This document shows, piece by piece, positions 23,989 through 30,716 of a DNA stretch of 30,716 nt; the first letter of the stretch is position 1; every line of letters begins with the position of its first letter. The notes under the pieces were generated by a model, which saw nothing but the letters and a program-made list of their open reading frames with translations, did no database searches and was not told where the DNA came from. The stretch spans positions 1 through 30,716 of the forward strand of contig CAZZIQ010000012.1 of the NCBI GenBank assembly GCA_964654355.1, read 5' to 3'. A program made the translations under genes and the position numbers. The stretch comes from CAZZIQ01 sp964654355. Lineage in GTDB: Bacteria > Pseudomonadota > Gammaproteobacteria > GCF-002020875.

Positions 23989-25965
23989 ATGAAGAATCGT
24001 TGGAATGCGCAAGATGCTGCGCAACATCAAGATGCGCTTGCACAGCGTGTGTATAGCGCACGACTCTTGGGAGAAGATGATGAGTTGGTGCTACATGGCG
24101 GCGGCAATTGTTCGGTAAAAATCGAAGAAGCCAACCGTTTTGGTGAGCCTGAATGGCGCCTGTATGTGAAAGGCAGTGGCTGGGATCTCGCCACCATTGA
24201 AGCCGAGGGTTTTCCAGCAGTGCGTCTAGATCCGGTCAAGCGTTTAGCACAACTTCCGAACTTGTCTGATCCAGATATGGTTAATGCATTGAAGGCCGAG
24301 ATGTTGCGTGCAGACGCGCCTACGCCGTCAGTGGAAACGATTTTGCATGCCGTTTTACCTCACCGCTTCGTTGATCACACCCATGCAGATGCGGTCGTTA
24401 CGCTCAGTAATACACCTAAGGGCGAGGCACACATTCGTGCGTGTTATGGCGATGACGTGGTGGTCGTGCCTTATGTAATGCCAGGTTTTGATTTAGCGCG
24501 CGTGGTTGCCGATCAATTTTCGCGTGAAGCGCATGCTGGAACTCAAGGCATGGTGTTGTTGCAGCATGGGATCTTTTCGTTCGCGGAAACTGCGGAAGAG
24601 TCTTATGTACGGATGATTGCATTGGTCGCGCGCGCCGAAGCGTACCTTCAAAACCAAAATGCATGGGCATTGCCTGCGGCGGAAAACACACCGGCGTTGC
24701 CGGATTCGATTGTCTTTGCTGAGCTTCGTCGTCAGCTGAGTGATGTAGCGGGTGCGCCGATGATCCTGCGGCAATCCTGCGACCCGCGCGGCCTACAGTT
24801 TGCGCAACAATCGGATGCCGCAGAAATCGCGGGACGCGGTCCGGTGACACCCGATCACGTGATTCGCACCAAACCTTGGCCCTTGGTAATGCGCGGCGAG
24901 CGCGCCGCTGCGCCGTTTGTGGCGCGTTACCAGGCCTACTTTGATGCGCACGCACCGCAGGCAAAAGAGCCCAAAACGATGCTGGACCCAGCGCCACGGG
25001 TTCTGTTGGATGCGGCGTGGGGTCTGCTCACGGCAGGCCGAAGCGCCAAAGATGCGCAGATCGTTGCCGACATCTATCAACACACGCTGCAATGCATGCA
25101 ACGTGCGGAGCAATTGGGAGGGTGGCGCGCGTTGCCCGAGTGTGACCTGTTTGATATGGAGTATTGGGATCTAGAGCAGGCCAAGCTGCGTAAGGGCGGC
25201 ACGCCGCCTGCGTTGCAGGGCGAGGTTGTTTTGATCACCGGTGCAGCATCTGGGATTGGCCGTGCCTGTGTCATGGCCTATGCAAACGCCGGTGCCGCTG
25301 TGATTGCGTTGGATCGCGATGCGTCCGTGGAAGAATTGGCTTCGGTTTCTGTCTGTGCCTTGCGGGTCGATGTGACTGACCGTATCGCCATGCAGGAAGC
25401 CATGGCACGCGGGGTCGCTCAGTTTGGTGGGCTGGATATGGTGGTGTTGAACGCAGGACTATTTCCCGCAAGTAAGCGCATTGCGGAATTGGAGGACGAA
25501 GTCTGGTCGCAAGTGATGCGTGTCAACTTGGATGCCAACCTCGCCTTGCTACGCATGACCCATCCTCTACTCAAGCGCTCGCCACGGGGTGGACGGGTTG
25601 TGGTGATGGGTTCGCGCAATGTGCCCGCGCCCGGTCCGGGTGCAGCGGCGTATTCTGCCTCGAAGGCCGCACTGATCCAATTGATGCGCGTGGCGGCGTT
25701 GGAGTGGGCCGAGGATGGGATTCGAATCAATGCCTTGCATCCTGATGCCGTCTACGACACGGCCATCTGGGAGGGTGGAGTGTTGGAAGCGCGTGCCGCC
25801 CATTACGGCATGAGCGTGAATGCGTATAAGCGGCGCAATGTGCTGCAAACCGAAGTGAAGAGTGCGGAGGTTGCGAATTTGGCTGTGGCCTTATGTAGCC
25901 CTTTGTTTGCGCGCACCACGGGCGCACAGATTCCGATTGATGGCGGCAATGAGCGCGTGATCTGA
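23989..25965 (+). CDS. Bifunctional class II aldolase/short-chain dehydrogenase
   Basis: A 658-residue fusion. The N-terminal half is class II aldolase (RhaD-like): HGGGNCSVK, HTHADAV and LQHGIFSF carry zinc histidines. The C-terminal part is a short-chain dehydrogenase: TGAASGIG nucleotide loop and YSASKAA with the catalytic Tyr and Lys. Similar fusions cleave rhamnulose-1-phosphate and oxidise the lactaldehyde formed; no rhamnose genes are near, so the true substrate is open. It follows the TauE-like gene by 12 bases and ends at a bidirectional terminator. Confidence 0.9.
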   Translation: MKNRWNAQDAAQHQDALAQRVYSARLLGEDDELVLHGGGNCSVKIEEANRFGEPEWRLYVKGSGWDLATIEAEGFPAVRLDPVKRLAQLPNLSDPDMVNALKAEMLRADAPTPSVETILHAVLPHRFVDHTHADAVVTLSNTPKGEAHIRACYGDDVVVVPYVMPGFDLARVVADQFSREAHAGTQGMVLLQHGIFSFAETAEESYVRMIALVARAEAYLQNQNAWALPAAENTPALPDSIVFAELRRQLSDVAGAPMILRQSCDPRGLQFAQQSDAAEIAGRGPVTPDHVIRTKPWPLVMRGERAAAPFVARYQAYFDAHAPQAKEPKTMLDPAPRVLLDAAWGLLTAGRSAKDAQIVADIYQHTLQCMQRAEQLGGWRALPECDLFDMEYWDLEQAKLRKGGTPPALQGEVVLITGAASGIGRACVMAYANAGAAVIALDRDASVEELASVSVCALRVDVTDRIAMQEAMARGVAQFGGLDMVVLNAGLFPASKRIAELEDEVWSQVMRVNLDANLALLRMTHPLLKRSPRGGRVVVMGSRNVPAPGPGAAAYSASKAALIQLMRVAALEWAEDGIRINALHPDAVYDTAIWEGGVLEARAAHYGMSVNAYKRRNVLQTEVKSAEVANLAVALCSPLFARTTGAQIPIDGGNERVI

Positions 25966-25994
25966 CGCTGTCGATGTTGCTGAAAGCGTGCGCA

Positions 25995-26025
25995 TGAAAA
26001 AGCCGGGCAGCGCCCGGCTTTTTCA
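25995..26025. terminator. Perfect bidirectional terminator
   Basis: TGAAAAAGCCGGGC (25995-26008), loop AGC, and GCCCGGCTTTTTCA (26012-26025) form a perfect 14-base-pair stem. It serves the aldolase gene on the plus strand and the DUF4426 gene on the minus strand. Confidence 0.93.
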
Positions 26026-26044
26026 ATGTGGGAGCGCTGCAGGT

Positions 26045-26506
26045 TTAGCGGGTATAGAACTGTTGCTCAAACTGCACGCTGTGGCTGGCAGAGCCATGCT
26101 CTGGTGCAATCTCTAAGCTAAAGCGCAGGGTTTCACCGTTGTGCACGCGGAAGTGGTCGATGTAATAGACCGCACCCGGTTCTTTAATTTCGCGCGGGAC
26201 CAATACAGTCAGCTGGTTGTTCAGGTTGGTTGCTGAACCGCGCACATAGGCTTCAACTGGTGTGCCGGTGCCACCGTCTTTGCGCACCACAGCGATGTTG
26301 ATCATGGCGCGATTGCGACTGCGCGGAATACCGTAGTTGCGTGCTACATCGGCAGGCAGTGTGTCGGCGCGGAAGGCATTGTAGTGCACCACATAGTTAC
26401 CGATGTCGACGGCCTTCTCGGCCTGGGCGGTCGTCGGCAACAAGCTGAAGCCAGCGAGTAGAACGCAAGCTTGCAGGAACGAGGCTATACGGGCGCGGTT
26501 CTGCAT
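26045..26506 (-). CDS. DUF4426 secreted protein
   Basis: A 153-residue precursor with a clear signal peptide (cleavage near AQA-EKA). The mature domain matches the DUF4426 pattern (YVVHYNAFRADTLPADVARNYGI, RAMINIAVV). Function is unknown. In Pseudomonas the family also lies next to metW-metX, and the same order is kept here, but the 140-base gap to metW leaves co-transcription uncertain. AAGGAG precedes ATG 26506. A GCCGG/CCGGC hairpin (26524-26539) lies in its upstream region. Confidence 0.85.
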   Translation of the reverse strand: MQNRARIASFLQACVLLAGFSLLPTTAQAEKAVDIGNYVVHYNAFRADTLPADVARNYGIPRSRNRAMINIAVVRKDGGTGTPVEAYVRGSATNLNNQLTVLVPREIKEPGAVYYIDHFRVHNGETLRFSLEIAPEHGSASHSVQFEQQFYTR

Positions 26507-26646
26507 GGGGGACTCCTTTGGTTTGCCGGATCAAACCGGCTGGGGTGTTGTTTTGCCGCTCATCGTATGTGAGCGTGTCCCCCCATTATCAGGGGCAAAA
26601 GACAGGGGTCAAGCGCCGATCGCAGCTTAAGTGAAGGCTGAAATAC

Positions 26647-27270
26647 TTAACGAGTCAGACGCTCGACCCGAAACAGTGCAACCTCGCCGAATAGGTTGGG
26701 AGCGAGGCGGGACGCGAGATTGCGGTGTAGGCGCTCATTCAAAACGGCCGATTCGAGTACACGCAGGCCGAGCTTGCGACAGAGCTTTTCAAAGTCGCGC
26801 ACTGTGCATAGATGGATGTTGGGGGTGTTGTACCACTCATTCGGTAGGCTTTCGGTGACCGGCATCTGGCCTTTGAATAAAAGCTGGGCGCGGTTATCGA
26901 GATTGCCAAAGTTGGGGAAAGTGACGATGGCCTGACGTCCAACGCGAACCATTTCGAGTAAGGTCTGATCAGGGCGGCTGAGTGCTTGCAGCGTCTGGCT
27001 CATGATGACGTAATCAAACGAATCATCATCGAAGTATTCAGAGAGGCCGCGTTCGATGTCAGCCTGAATCACGGGCACGCCGCGAGCCATGCTGGCGAGG
27101 ATGCGTTCGTCTTCATAATCAATGCCGTAGCCGCTGACATCTTTCTGTTGCATCAGGCAGTGGAGTAAGGCGCCATCGCCGCAGCCGAGATCGAGCACGC
27201 GCGAGCCAGGCTTGATCCAGTCAATCAAGATTTGTTGATCGGCACGCATGTCGTCGCAACCGCTGCTCAT
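26647..27270 (-). CDS. metW: MetW, methyltransferase-fold protein
   Basis: A 207-residue Rossmann-fold protein (SAM-binding VLDLGCGDGALL) that works with MetX in homoserine acylation for methionine synthesis. The ATG at 27270 overlaps the metX stop (ATGA), so translation is coupled. A later ATG at 27249 is possible. Confidence 0.95.
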   Translation of the reverse strand: MSSGCDDMRADQQILIDWIKPGSRVLDLGCGDGALLHCLMQQKDVSGYGIDYEDERILASMARGVPVIQADIERGLSEYFDDDSFDYVIMSQTLQALSRPDQTLLEMVRVGRQAIVTFPNFGNLDNRAQLLFKGQMPVTESLPNEWYNTPNIHLCTVRDFEKLCRKLGLRVLESAVLNERLHRNLASRLAPNLFGEVALFRVERLTR

Positions 27271-28415
27271 GCTGCGCACTCCTGTGCCACGCGCTGCATA
27301 TAGTTTTGGAATGCGCTTTGGTAATAGGTGCCCGGCATTAAGAAGGCATCGTGCCCGTGCGGAGATTCAATCTCGACGTAGCTGGTCTCAAGGTCGTTGT
27401 CCAACAGTGCGCGTACGATTTCGCGCGAGCGGCTGGGTGAAAAACGCCAGTCACTCGAAAAGGATGCGACAAAGAATTTCGCCTTGGCTGTGCGCATCGC
27501 GGCACTGAGGTCATCGCCATGTTCGCGTGCAGGATCAAAGTAGTCGAGCGCTTTGGTCATTAACAGATAGGTGTTGGCATCAAAGCGGCCCACAAAGCTT
27601 GCGCCTTGGTAGCGCAAGTAGCTTTCGACTTGAAATTCGATGTCGTAATTGAACTGCAGTTTGCCTTCGCGCAGCTCACGCCCGAACTTGGCGCCCATCG
27701 ATTCGTCCGACAAATAGGTGATATGTCCCAGCATCCGCGCGAGGCGTAGGCCATGCTCCGGGACCGCGCCTTGTTCGAGGTAGCGACCACCATGGAAGTT
27801 TGGGTCGTTGGTGATCGCTTGGCGGGCGACTTCGTTGAAGGCAATGTTTTGTGCGGTCAGGCGGGGTGCAGCGGCAATGACCACAGCATTCCGGATACGA
27901 TCGGGATGGGCGATGCTCCATTGCAAAACCTGCATACCACCCAAGCTACCACCCACTACCGCGGCCCATTGTTGAATACCGAGATGGTCGGCAAGCCGTG
28001 CTTGGCTCTCGACCCAGTCTTTGACTGTCACGATCGGGAAATCGGGTCCATAGGGTTTGCCGGTTTCGGGATGTGGAGTGGTCGGGCCGGTGGAGCCATC
28101 ACAGCCACCAAGGTTGTTGAGACAAACGACAAAGAAACGATTGGTGTCGATGGCTTTGCCAGGGCCAATGCTGGTATCCCACCAGCCTGGCTTGCGATCA
28201 TCCATGCTGTTATAGCCGGCCGCATGGTGGTTCCCGGAAAGGGCATGGCAGATCAAGACCGCATTGTCTTTGTTGGTGTTGAGTGTCCCATACGTCTCGA
28301 TCACAAGATCGTACTTTGGCAGGACCGAGCCACTCTCCAGCGTCAGCGGTGCCGCGAAGTGCAGAGTCTGAGGAGTGACGAGGCCGACAGAGTCGTCGGG
28401 GAGTTGGCTGGGCAT
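27267..28415 (-). CDS. metX: Homoserine O-acyltransferase (acetyl- or succinyl-)
   Basis: A 382-residue alpha/beta-hydrolase enzyme that activates homoserine for methionine synthesis. The nucleophile is S157 in GGSLGGMQ, and the histidine is in HGHDAF near the C terminus. MetX enzymes use acetyl-CoA or, in many gammaproteobacteria with a MetW, succinyl-CoA; motif GGCDGSTGP does not settle which. ATG 28415 fits the family. It follows yggT by 16 bases and overlaps metW. Confidence 0.95.
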   Translation of the reverse strand: MPSQLPDDSVGLVTPQTLHFAAPLTLESGSVLPKYDLVIETYGTLNTNKDNAVLICHALSGNHHAAGYNSMDDRKPGWWDTSIGPGKAIDTNRFFVVCLNNLGGCDGSTGPTTPHPETGKPYGPDFPIVTVKDWVESQARLADHLGIQQWAAVVGGSLGGMQVLQWSIAHPDRIRNAVVIAAAPRLTAQNIAFNEVARQAITNDPNFHGGRYLEQGAVPEHGLRLARMLGHITYLSDESMGAKFGRELREGKLQFNYDIEFQVESYLRYQGASFVGRFDANTYLLMTKALDYFDPAREHGDDLSAAMRTAKAKFFVASFSSDWRFSPSRSREIVRALLDNDLETSYVEIESPHGHDAFLMPGTYYQSAFQNYMQRVAQECAA

Positions 28416-28431
28416 CGCGACAGTGTAGTGA

Positions 28432-29004
28432 TCAATTGGCGAGCTGAGCAAGGTCCAGCAGCATGCCTTGCACTAAGGCTGGCAGAATGATCAATAACAG
28501 CATCAACACCATCGGGCTGAGGTCAAAATTTCCGAGCGTGGGCAAACGTCGTTGCAGCGGGCGCAGCAGTGGTGCATTGAGTTGGCTGATTAAGCGAATG
28601 CCCGGATGTGCGTGACGGGGCGCAACCCAGCTAAGGATGACCTCAATTAACACCGTCCAGAAGAAGAAGGTAGCCGCCAAGTCAATCACTGAGGCCAAAC
28701 TCATGAGCAGCAGCGAAAGCGGTGGCGCAAGTGTCTTACCCAAGAGCACTGCATCTAGGGATAGCCGGAGCAAGGCAAGCGCCCAGAGCAAGAACCAACT
28801 CATGCTGTCGATGCGCTGGCCAGGGGGGAGTAGACGATGTAGTGGCATCAACACAGGACGCGTCAGACGCAAGATCACTTGTGTCATTGGGTTGTGCCAA
28901 TCTGCGCGGGTGGCATGCAATAACGCGCGCAACAAGAACACAAACATCGCGATGCTCACAAGGATGTTGAACAGTAGAGCAAAGGCGGCGCCGCTGTGTT
29001 GCAT
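28432..29004 (-). CDS. YggT family membrane protein
   Basis: A 190-residue protein with four or more membrane helices and two repeats of the YggT pattern (LTRPVLMPLHRLLPP and LNAPLLRPLQRRLPT). Such proteins have been linked to osmotic or pH stress; function is otherwise unclear. It is next to proC, as in Pseudomonas and E. coli; ATG 29004 or GTG 29007 may be the start. Confidence 0.92.
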   Translation of the reverse strand: MQHSGAAFALLFNILVSIAMFVFLLRALLHATRADWHNPMTQVILRLTRPVLMPLHRLLPPGQRIDSMSWFLLWALALLRLSLDAVLLGKTLAPPLSLLLMSLASVIDLAATFFFWTVLIEVILSWVAPRHAHPGIRLISQLNAPLLRPLQRRLPTLGNFDLSPMVLMLLLIILPALVQGMLLDLAQLAN

Positions 29005-29007
29005 CAC

Positions 29008-29874
29008 TTAGTCCTGCTTTTGGTTGGAGTCGTTGGCGAACTGGTCGGCTAATTCGTTGGCGCGCTGCGCAGCGGCGCGCAAGGCTGTCGCAAAGTTTGC
29101 TTCAAGGCCGGATTGCTGGAGACTACGTATCGCGGCTTCGGTGGTGCCGCCTGGCGAAGTGACCTTCTGCCGAAGCGTTGCGGGATCATCTGGGCTTTCC
29201 AGTGCCATGCGTGCTGCACCCAATGCGGTTTGCAGGGTGAGCAGGCGTGCGCTGTCGGCGGGCAGGCCAAGTTGTTCGCCGGCGTGTTGCATGGCTTCCA
29301 TGACCAAGAAGAAATAGGCAGGACCGCTGCCTGACAGGGCGGTAACCGCGTCCATCAAGGCTTCATCTTCGACCCACAGTGTGAGTCCAGCTGTGCGCAG
29401 AATCGATTCGGCAATCGTGCGTTGCGCTGGGCTGACCTGAGCATTGGCATACAGCCCGGTTGCGCCACTGCGTAGTAATGCCGGAGTGTTCGGCATCGTA
29501 CGTACGACCGGAAGATTTCCACCCAGCCAACGCTCCAAATCGGCACTGCGAATCCCGGCAGCGATACTCAAGATCAGCGGTCGCTGGCTTTGGGCAAGGG
29601 AGGCCAAGGCCTGGGCAATTTCGGGTAGGACTTGCGGTTTGACTGCCAGAATCCAAACCGAACTTCCGGTTACGGCTTCTGCTGCGGTCGCAAAGGTCGC
29701 TACCCCGAATTTCTGGGTCAGCGATGCTCGGGCCTCGGCGCGGGGCTCAGCAACCCGAATGGCTTCGCCCGCAACGTGATCGGCCCGCAGGCCGCCAATC
29801 AAACTGAAGGCCATATTGCCGCCGCCGATGAAAGCGAGCGTTGGAAATTCAGTGTGTTGCGGGGTTTTGGGCAT
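29008..29874 (-). CDS. proC: Pyrroline-5-carboxylate reductase
   Basis: Final step of proline synthesis, NAD(P)H-dependent. The 288-residue protein has the Rossmann motif IGGGNMA, KPQVLPEI, and the C-terminal ALSGSGPAYFF and SPGGTT. ATG 29874 is chosen; a TTG at 29907 is less likely. It heads the proC-yggT-metX-metW operon. No yggS gene, the usual neighbour, lies upstream. Confidence 0.95.
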   Translation of the reverse strand: MPKTPQHTEFPTLAFIGGGNMAFSLIGGLRADHVAGEAIRVAEPRAEARASLTQKFGVATFATAAEAVTGSSVWILAVKPQVLPEIAQALASLAQSQRPLILSIAAGIRSADLERWLGGNLPVVRTMPNTPALLRSGATGLYANAQVSPAQRTIAESILRTAGLTLWVEDEALMDAVTALSGSGPAYFFLVMEAMQHAGEQLGLPADSARLLTLQTALGAARMALESPDDPATLRQKVTSPGGTTEAAIRSLQQSGLEANFATALRAAAQRANELADQFANDSNQKQD

Positions 29875-30165
29875 GGGCTGATGTGCAGGCAATCCGTGGG
29901 TGATCAATGAGGCGGGTGCAGAAATGCACGAAGCCCTGCATTCTAGCGGGGTTTTGCCGAGTTTTTCGATGGGTGCGAGGATCAGTTTTGCTGCGAAATG
30001 GGCGCAACGCGCATTATTTCAGTCTAGAACGAGCTACCTCGGCCGGGATACCCACTGTGGCGCGGGCAGTTTGAGAGGGGCTTCGCTATACTGACGCGAT
30101 GAACTGATGTGTTCTGGCGTGGTCTCAGCCTCGCCCTATATTCACAAATAAGCAGGAGATATGCG
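29875..30165. promoter_or_regulatory. Divergent region, possible -10 for A-type carrier
   Basis: About 291 bases without a gene. TATACT (30087-30092) is a good -10 for the plus strand, but I see no convincing -35 at 16-18 bases and no IscR-type site. GCAGGAGATATGCG before 30166 is the ribosome site. Confidence 0.35.
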
Positions 30166-30570
30166 ATGGAAGCCGCAGCTCAAATCAAAGATGCCCTTGG
30201 TGGTAGCCCCGTTCAAGACAGCTTCAACATTACCGAAGCTGCGCGTGGCAAGCTCGCAGAGTTGGTCAACAACGGCAAGCAAGATAATCCGGAAATTAAG
30301 GGTGTGCGCATCTACGTTGCGGGCTCTAGCTGCAGCGGCGTCCAGTGGGGGATGACCTTCGCCGATTCTGCCGAATCTTCTGATACTGTAATTTCTGCCG
30401 CAGGCTTGGATGTTTTCGTGGATCCGCAATGTCTGAGCACCTTGGATGGCGTGCATATTGAATTCGAAGATGGTGACAACGGTGGCGCATTCCGCTTCGT
30501 GAACACCAAGGCCTCCAGCGGCGGTGGCTGCGGAACTTGTGGTTCTTCTTCCGGTGGCGGTTGCGGTTAA
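30166..30570 (+). CDS. A-type iron-sulfur carrier (HesB/IscA family)
   Basis: A 134-residue protein of the HesB/IscA/ErpA family. The first conserved cysteine is C56 in SSCSGVQWGM. The usual C-terminal C-x-C ligand pair appears as C122 and C125 (CGTC), with another cysteine at C133 (GGGCG), in a Gly/Ser-rich tail. Carries iron-sulfur clusters to apoproteins, together with CGFS glutaredoxins such as the one at 8988. ErpA or IscA cannot be decided. ATG 30166 has GGAG upstream. Confidence 0.88.
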   Translation: MEAAAQIKDALGGSPVQDSFNITEAARGKLAELVNNGKQDNPEIKGVRIYVAGSSCSGVQWGMTFADSAESSDTVISAAGLDVFVDPQCLSTLDGVHIEFEDGDNGGAFRFVNTKASSGGGCGTCGSSSGGGCG

Positions 30571-30581
30571 TCCCAACCGTT

Positions 30582-30629
30582 GGGACCCAAAAAAAACGGC
30601 CGCTCTGGCCGTTTTTTTTTGGGGGTCCC
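30582..30629 (+). terminator. Strong intrinsic terminator
   Basis: Stem CGGCC (30597-30601), loop GCTCT, GGCCG (30607-30611), then nine T. An outer A-run and GGGACCC/GGGTCCC extend the pairing. Ends the A-type carrier message; nearly symmetric. Confidence 0.93.
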
Positions 30630-30716
30630 ATCCTGTGATCCGTGCGGCTTTTTTTTCACGTTTGAGAAATAAATCCGAAAACCGGTGGCGATAGAGTTGT
30701 CCGCGAAGTCACACGC

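Noticed and set aside
28416..29100. SAM riboswitch or MET box for metX
   Set aside because: metX sits inside an operon 16 bases after yggT; no leader space.
1..30716. Mobile elements, phage genes, CRISPR, tRNA or rRNA
   Set aside because: None of their hallmarks (transposase or integrase motifs, regular spaced repeats, cloverleaf, conserved rRNA) was seen in the genes or gaps.

Overview
The window is about 30.7 kb of densely packed bacterial chromosome. It looks like a gammaproteobacterium of moderate GC content. The evidence is gene neighbourhoods that resemble Pseudomonas and relatives: an iron-type ABC ATPase next to argF, a Rof-like gene and a CGFS glutaredoxin; pyrE divergent from a crc/xthA-type gene; proC-yggT-metX-metW-DUF4426; and a split B12-dependent ribonucleotide reductase (NrdJa/NrdJb). 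I could not run searches, so the assignment stops at class level. I saw no transposase, integrase, phage gene, CRISPR array, tRNA or rRNA. Gene content is mainly core metabolism, so novelty is more likely in non-coding DNA and in a few unusual gene pairings.

Layout. 1-2235: the 3' end of pgpA, an orphan ferric-type ABC ATPase, a small membrane-anchored SPOR-like protein and a Rof-like Rho antiterminator. 2258-4392: argF and argD on the minus strand. 4393-4725: a gene-free stretch with a large branched hairpin followed on the minus strand by an intrinsic terminator, just upstream of argD; it is my best candidate for an undescribed RNA or attenuator. 4726-8901: a stand-alone Urate_ox_N membrane protein, then a tight pair of a solitary HyuB-like subunit and an N-acetylglutaminylglutamine-type amidotransferase. 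8944-10815: grxD behind an IscR-type-1-like site, then two periplasmic c-type cytochromes. 10748-12760: argA and rnt on the minus strand, with rnt overlapping the cytochrome gene tail to tail. 12838-15956: an MBL-fold hydrolase, a periplasmic DegP/DegQ protease and CbpA.

15957-19556: a regulatory region with a perfect DnaA box and an NrdR-like palindrome, then nrdJa, nrdJb and an unrecognised 64-residue ORF. 19693-21072: an orphan MlaC-like protein and pyrE, converging on a perfect hairpin terminator. 21198-25965: an exonuclease III/Crc-family gene, an AmpG-like permease, a TauE/SafE-like (DsbD_2) membrane protein and a bifunctional aldolase/dehydrogenase, the first three with non-ATG starts. 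26045-29874: the minus-strand run proC-yggT-metX-metW, then a DUF4426 gene. 30166-30570: an A-type iron-sulfur carrier followed by a strong terminator.

Shared themes: arginine/proline/methionine biosynthesis (argA, argD, argF, proC, metX, metW), nucleotide supply (nrdJab, pyrE), iron-sulfur and iron handling (grxD, the A-type carrier, the ABC ATPase), and envelope or periplasmic functions (DegQ, MlaC, AmpG, cytochromes, PgpA).
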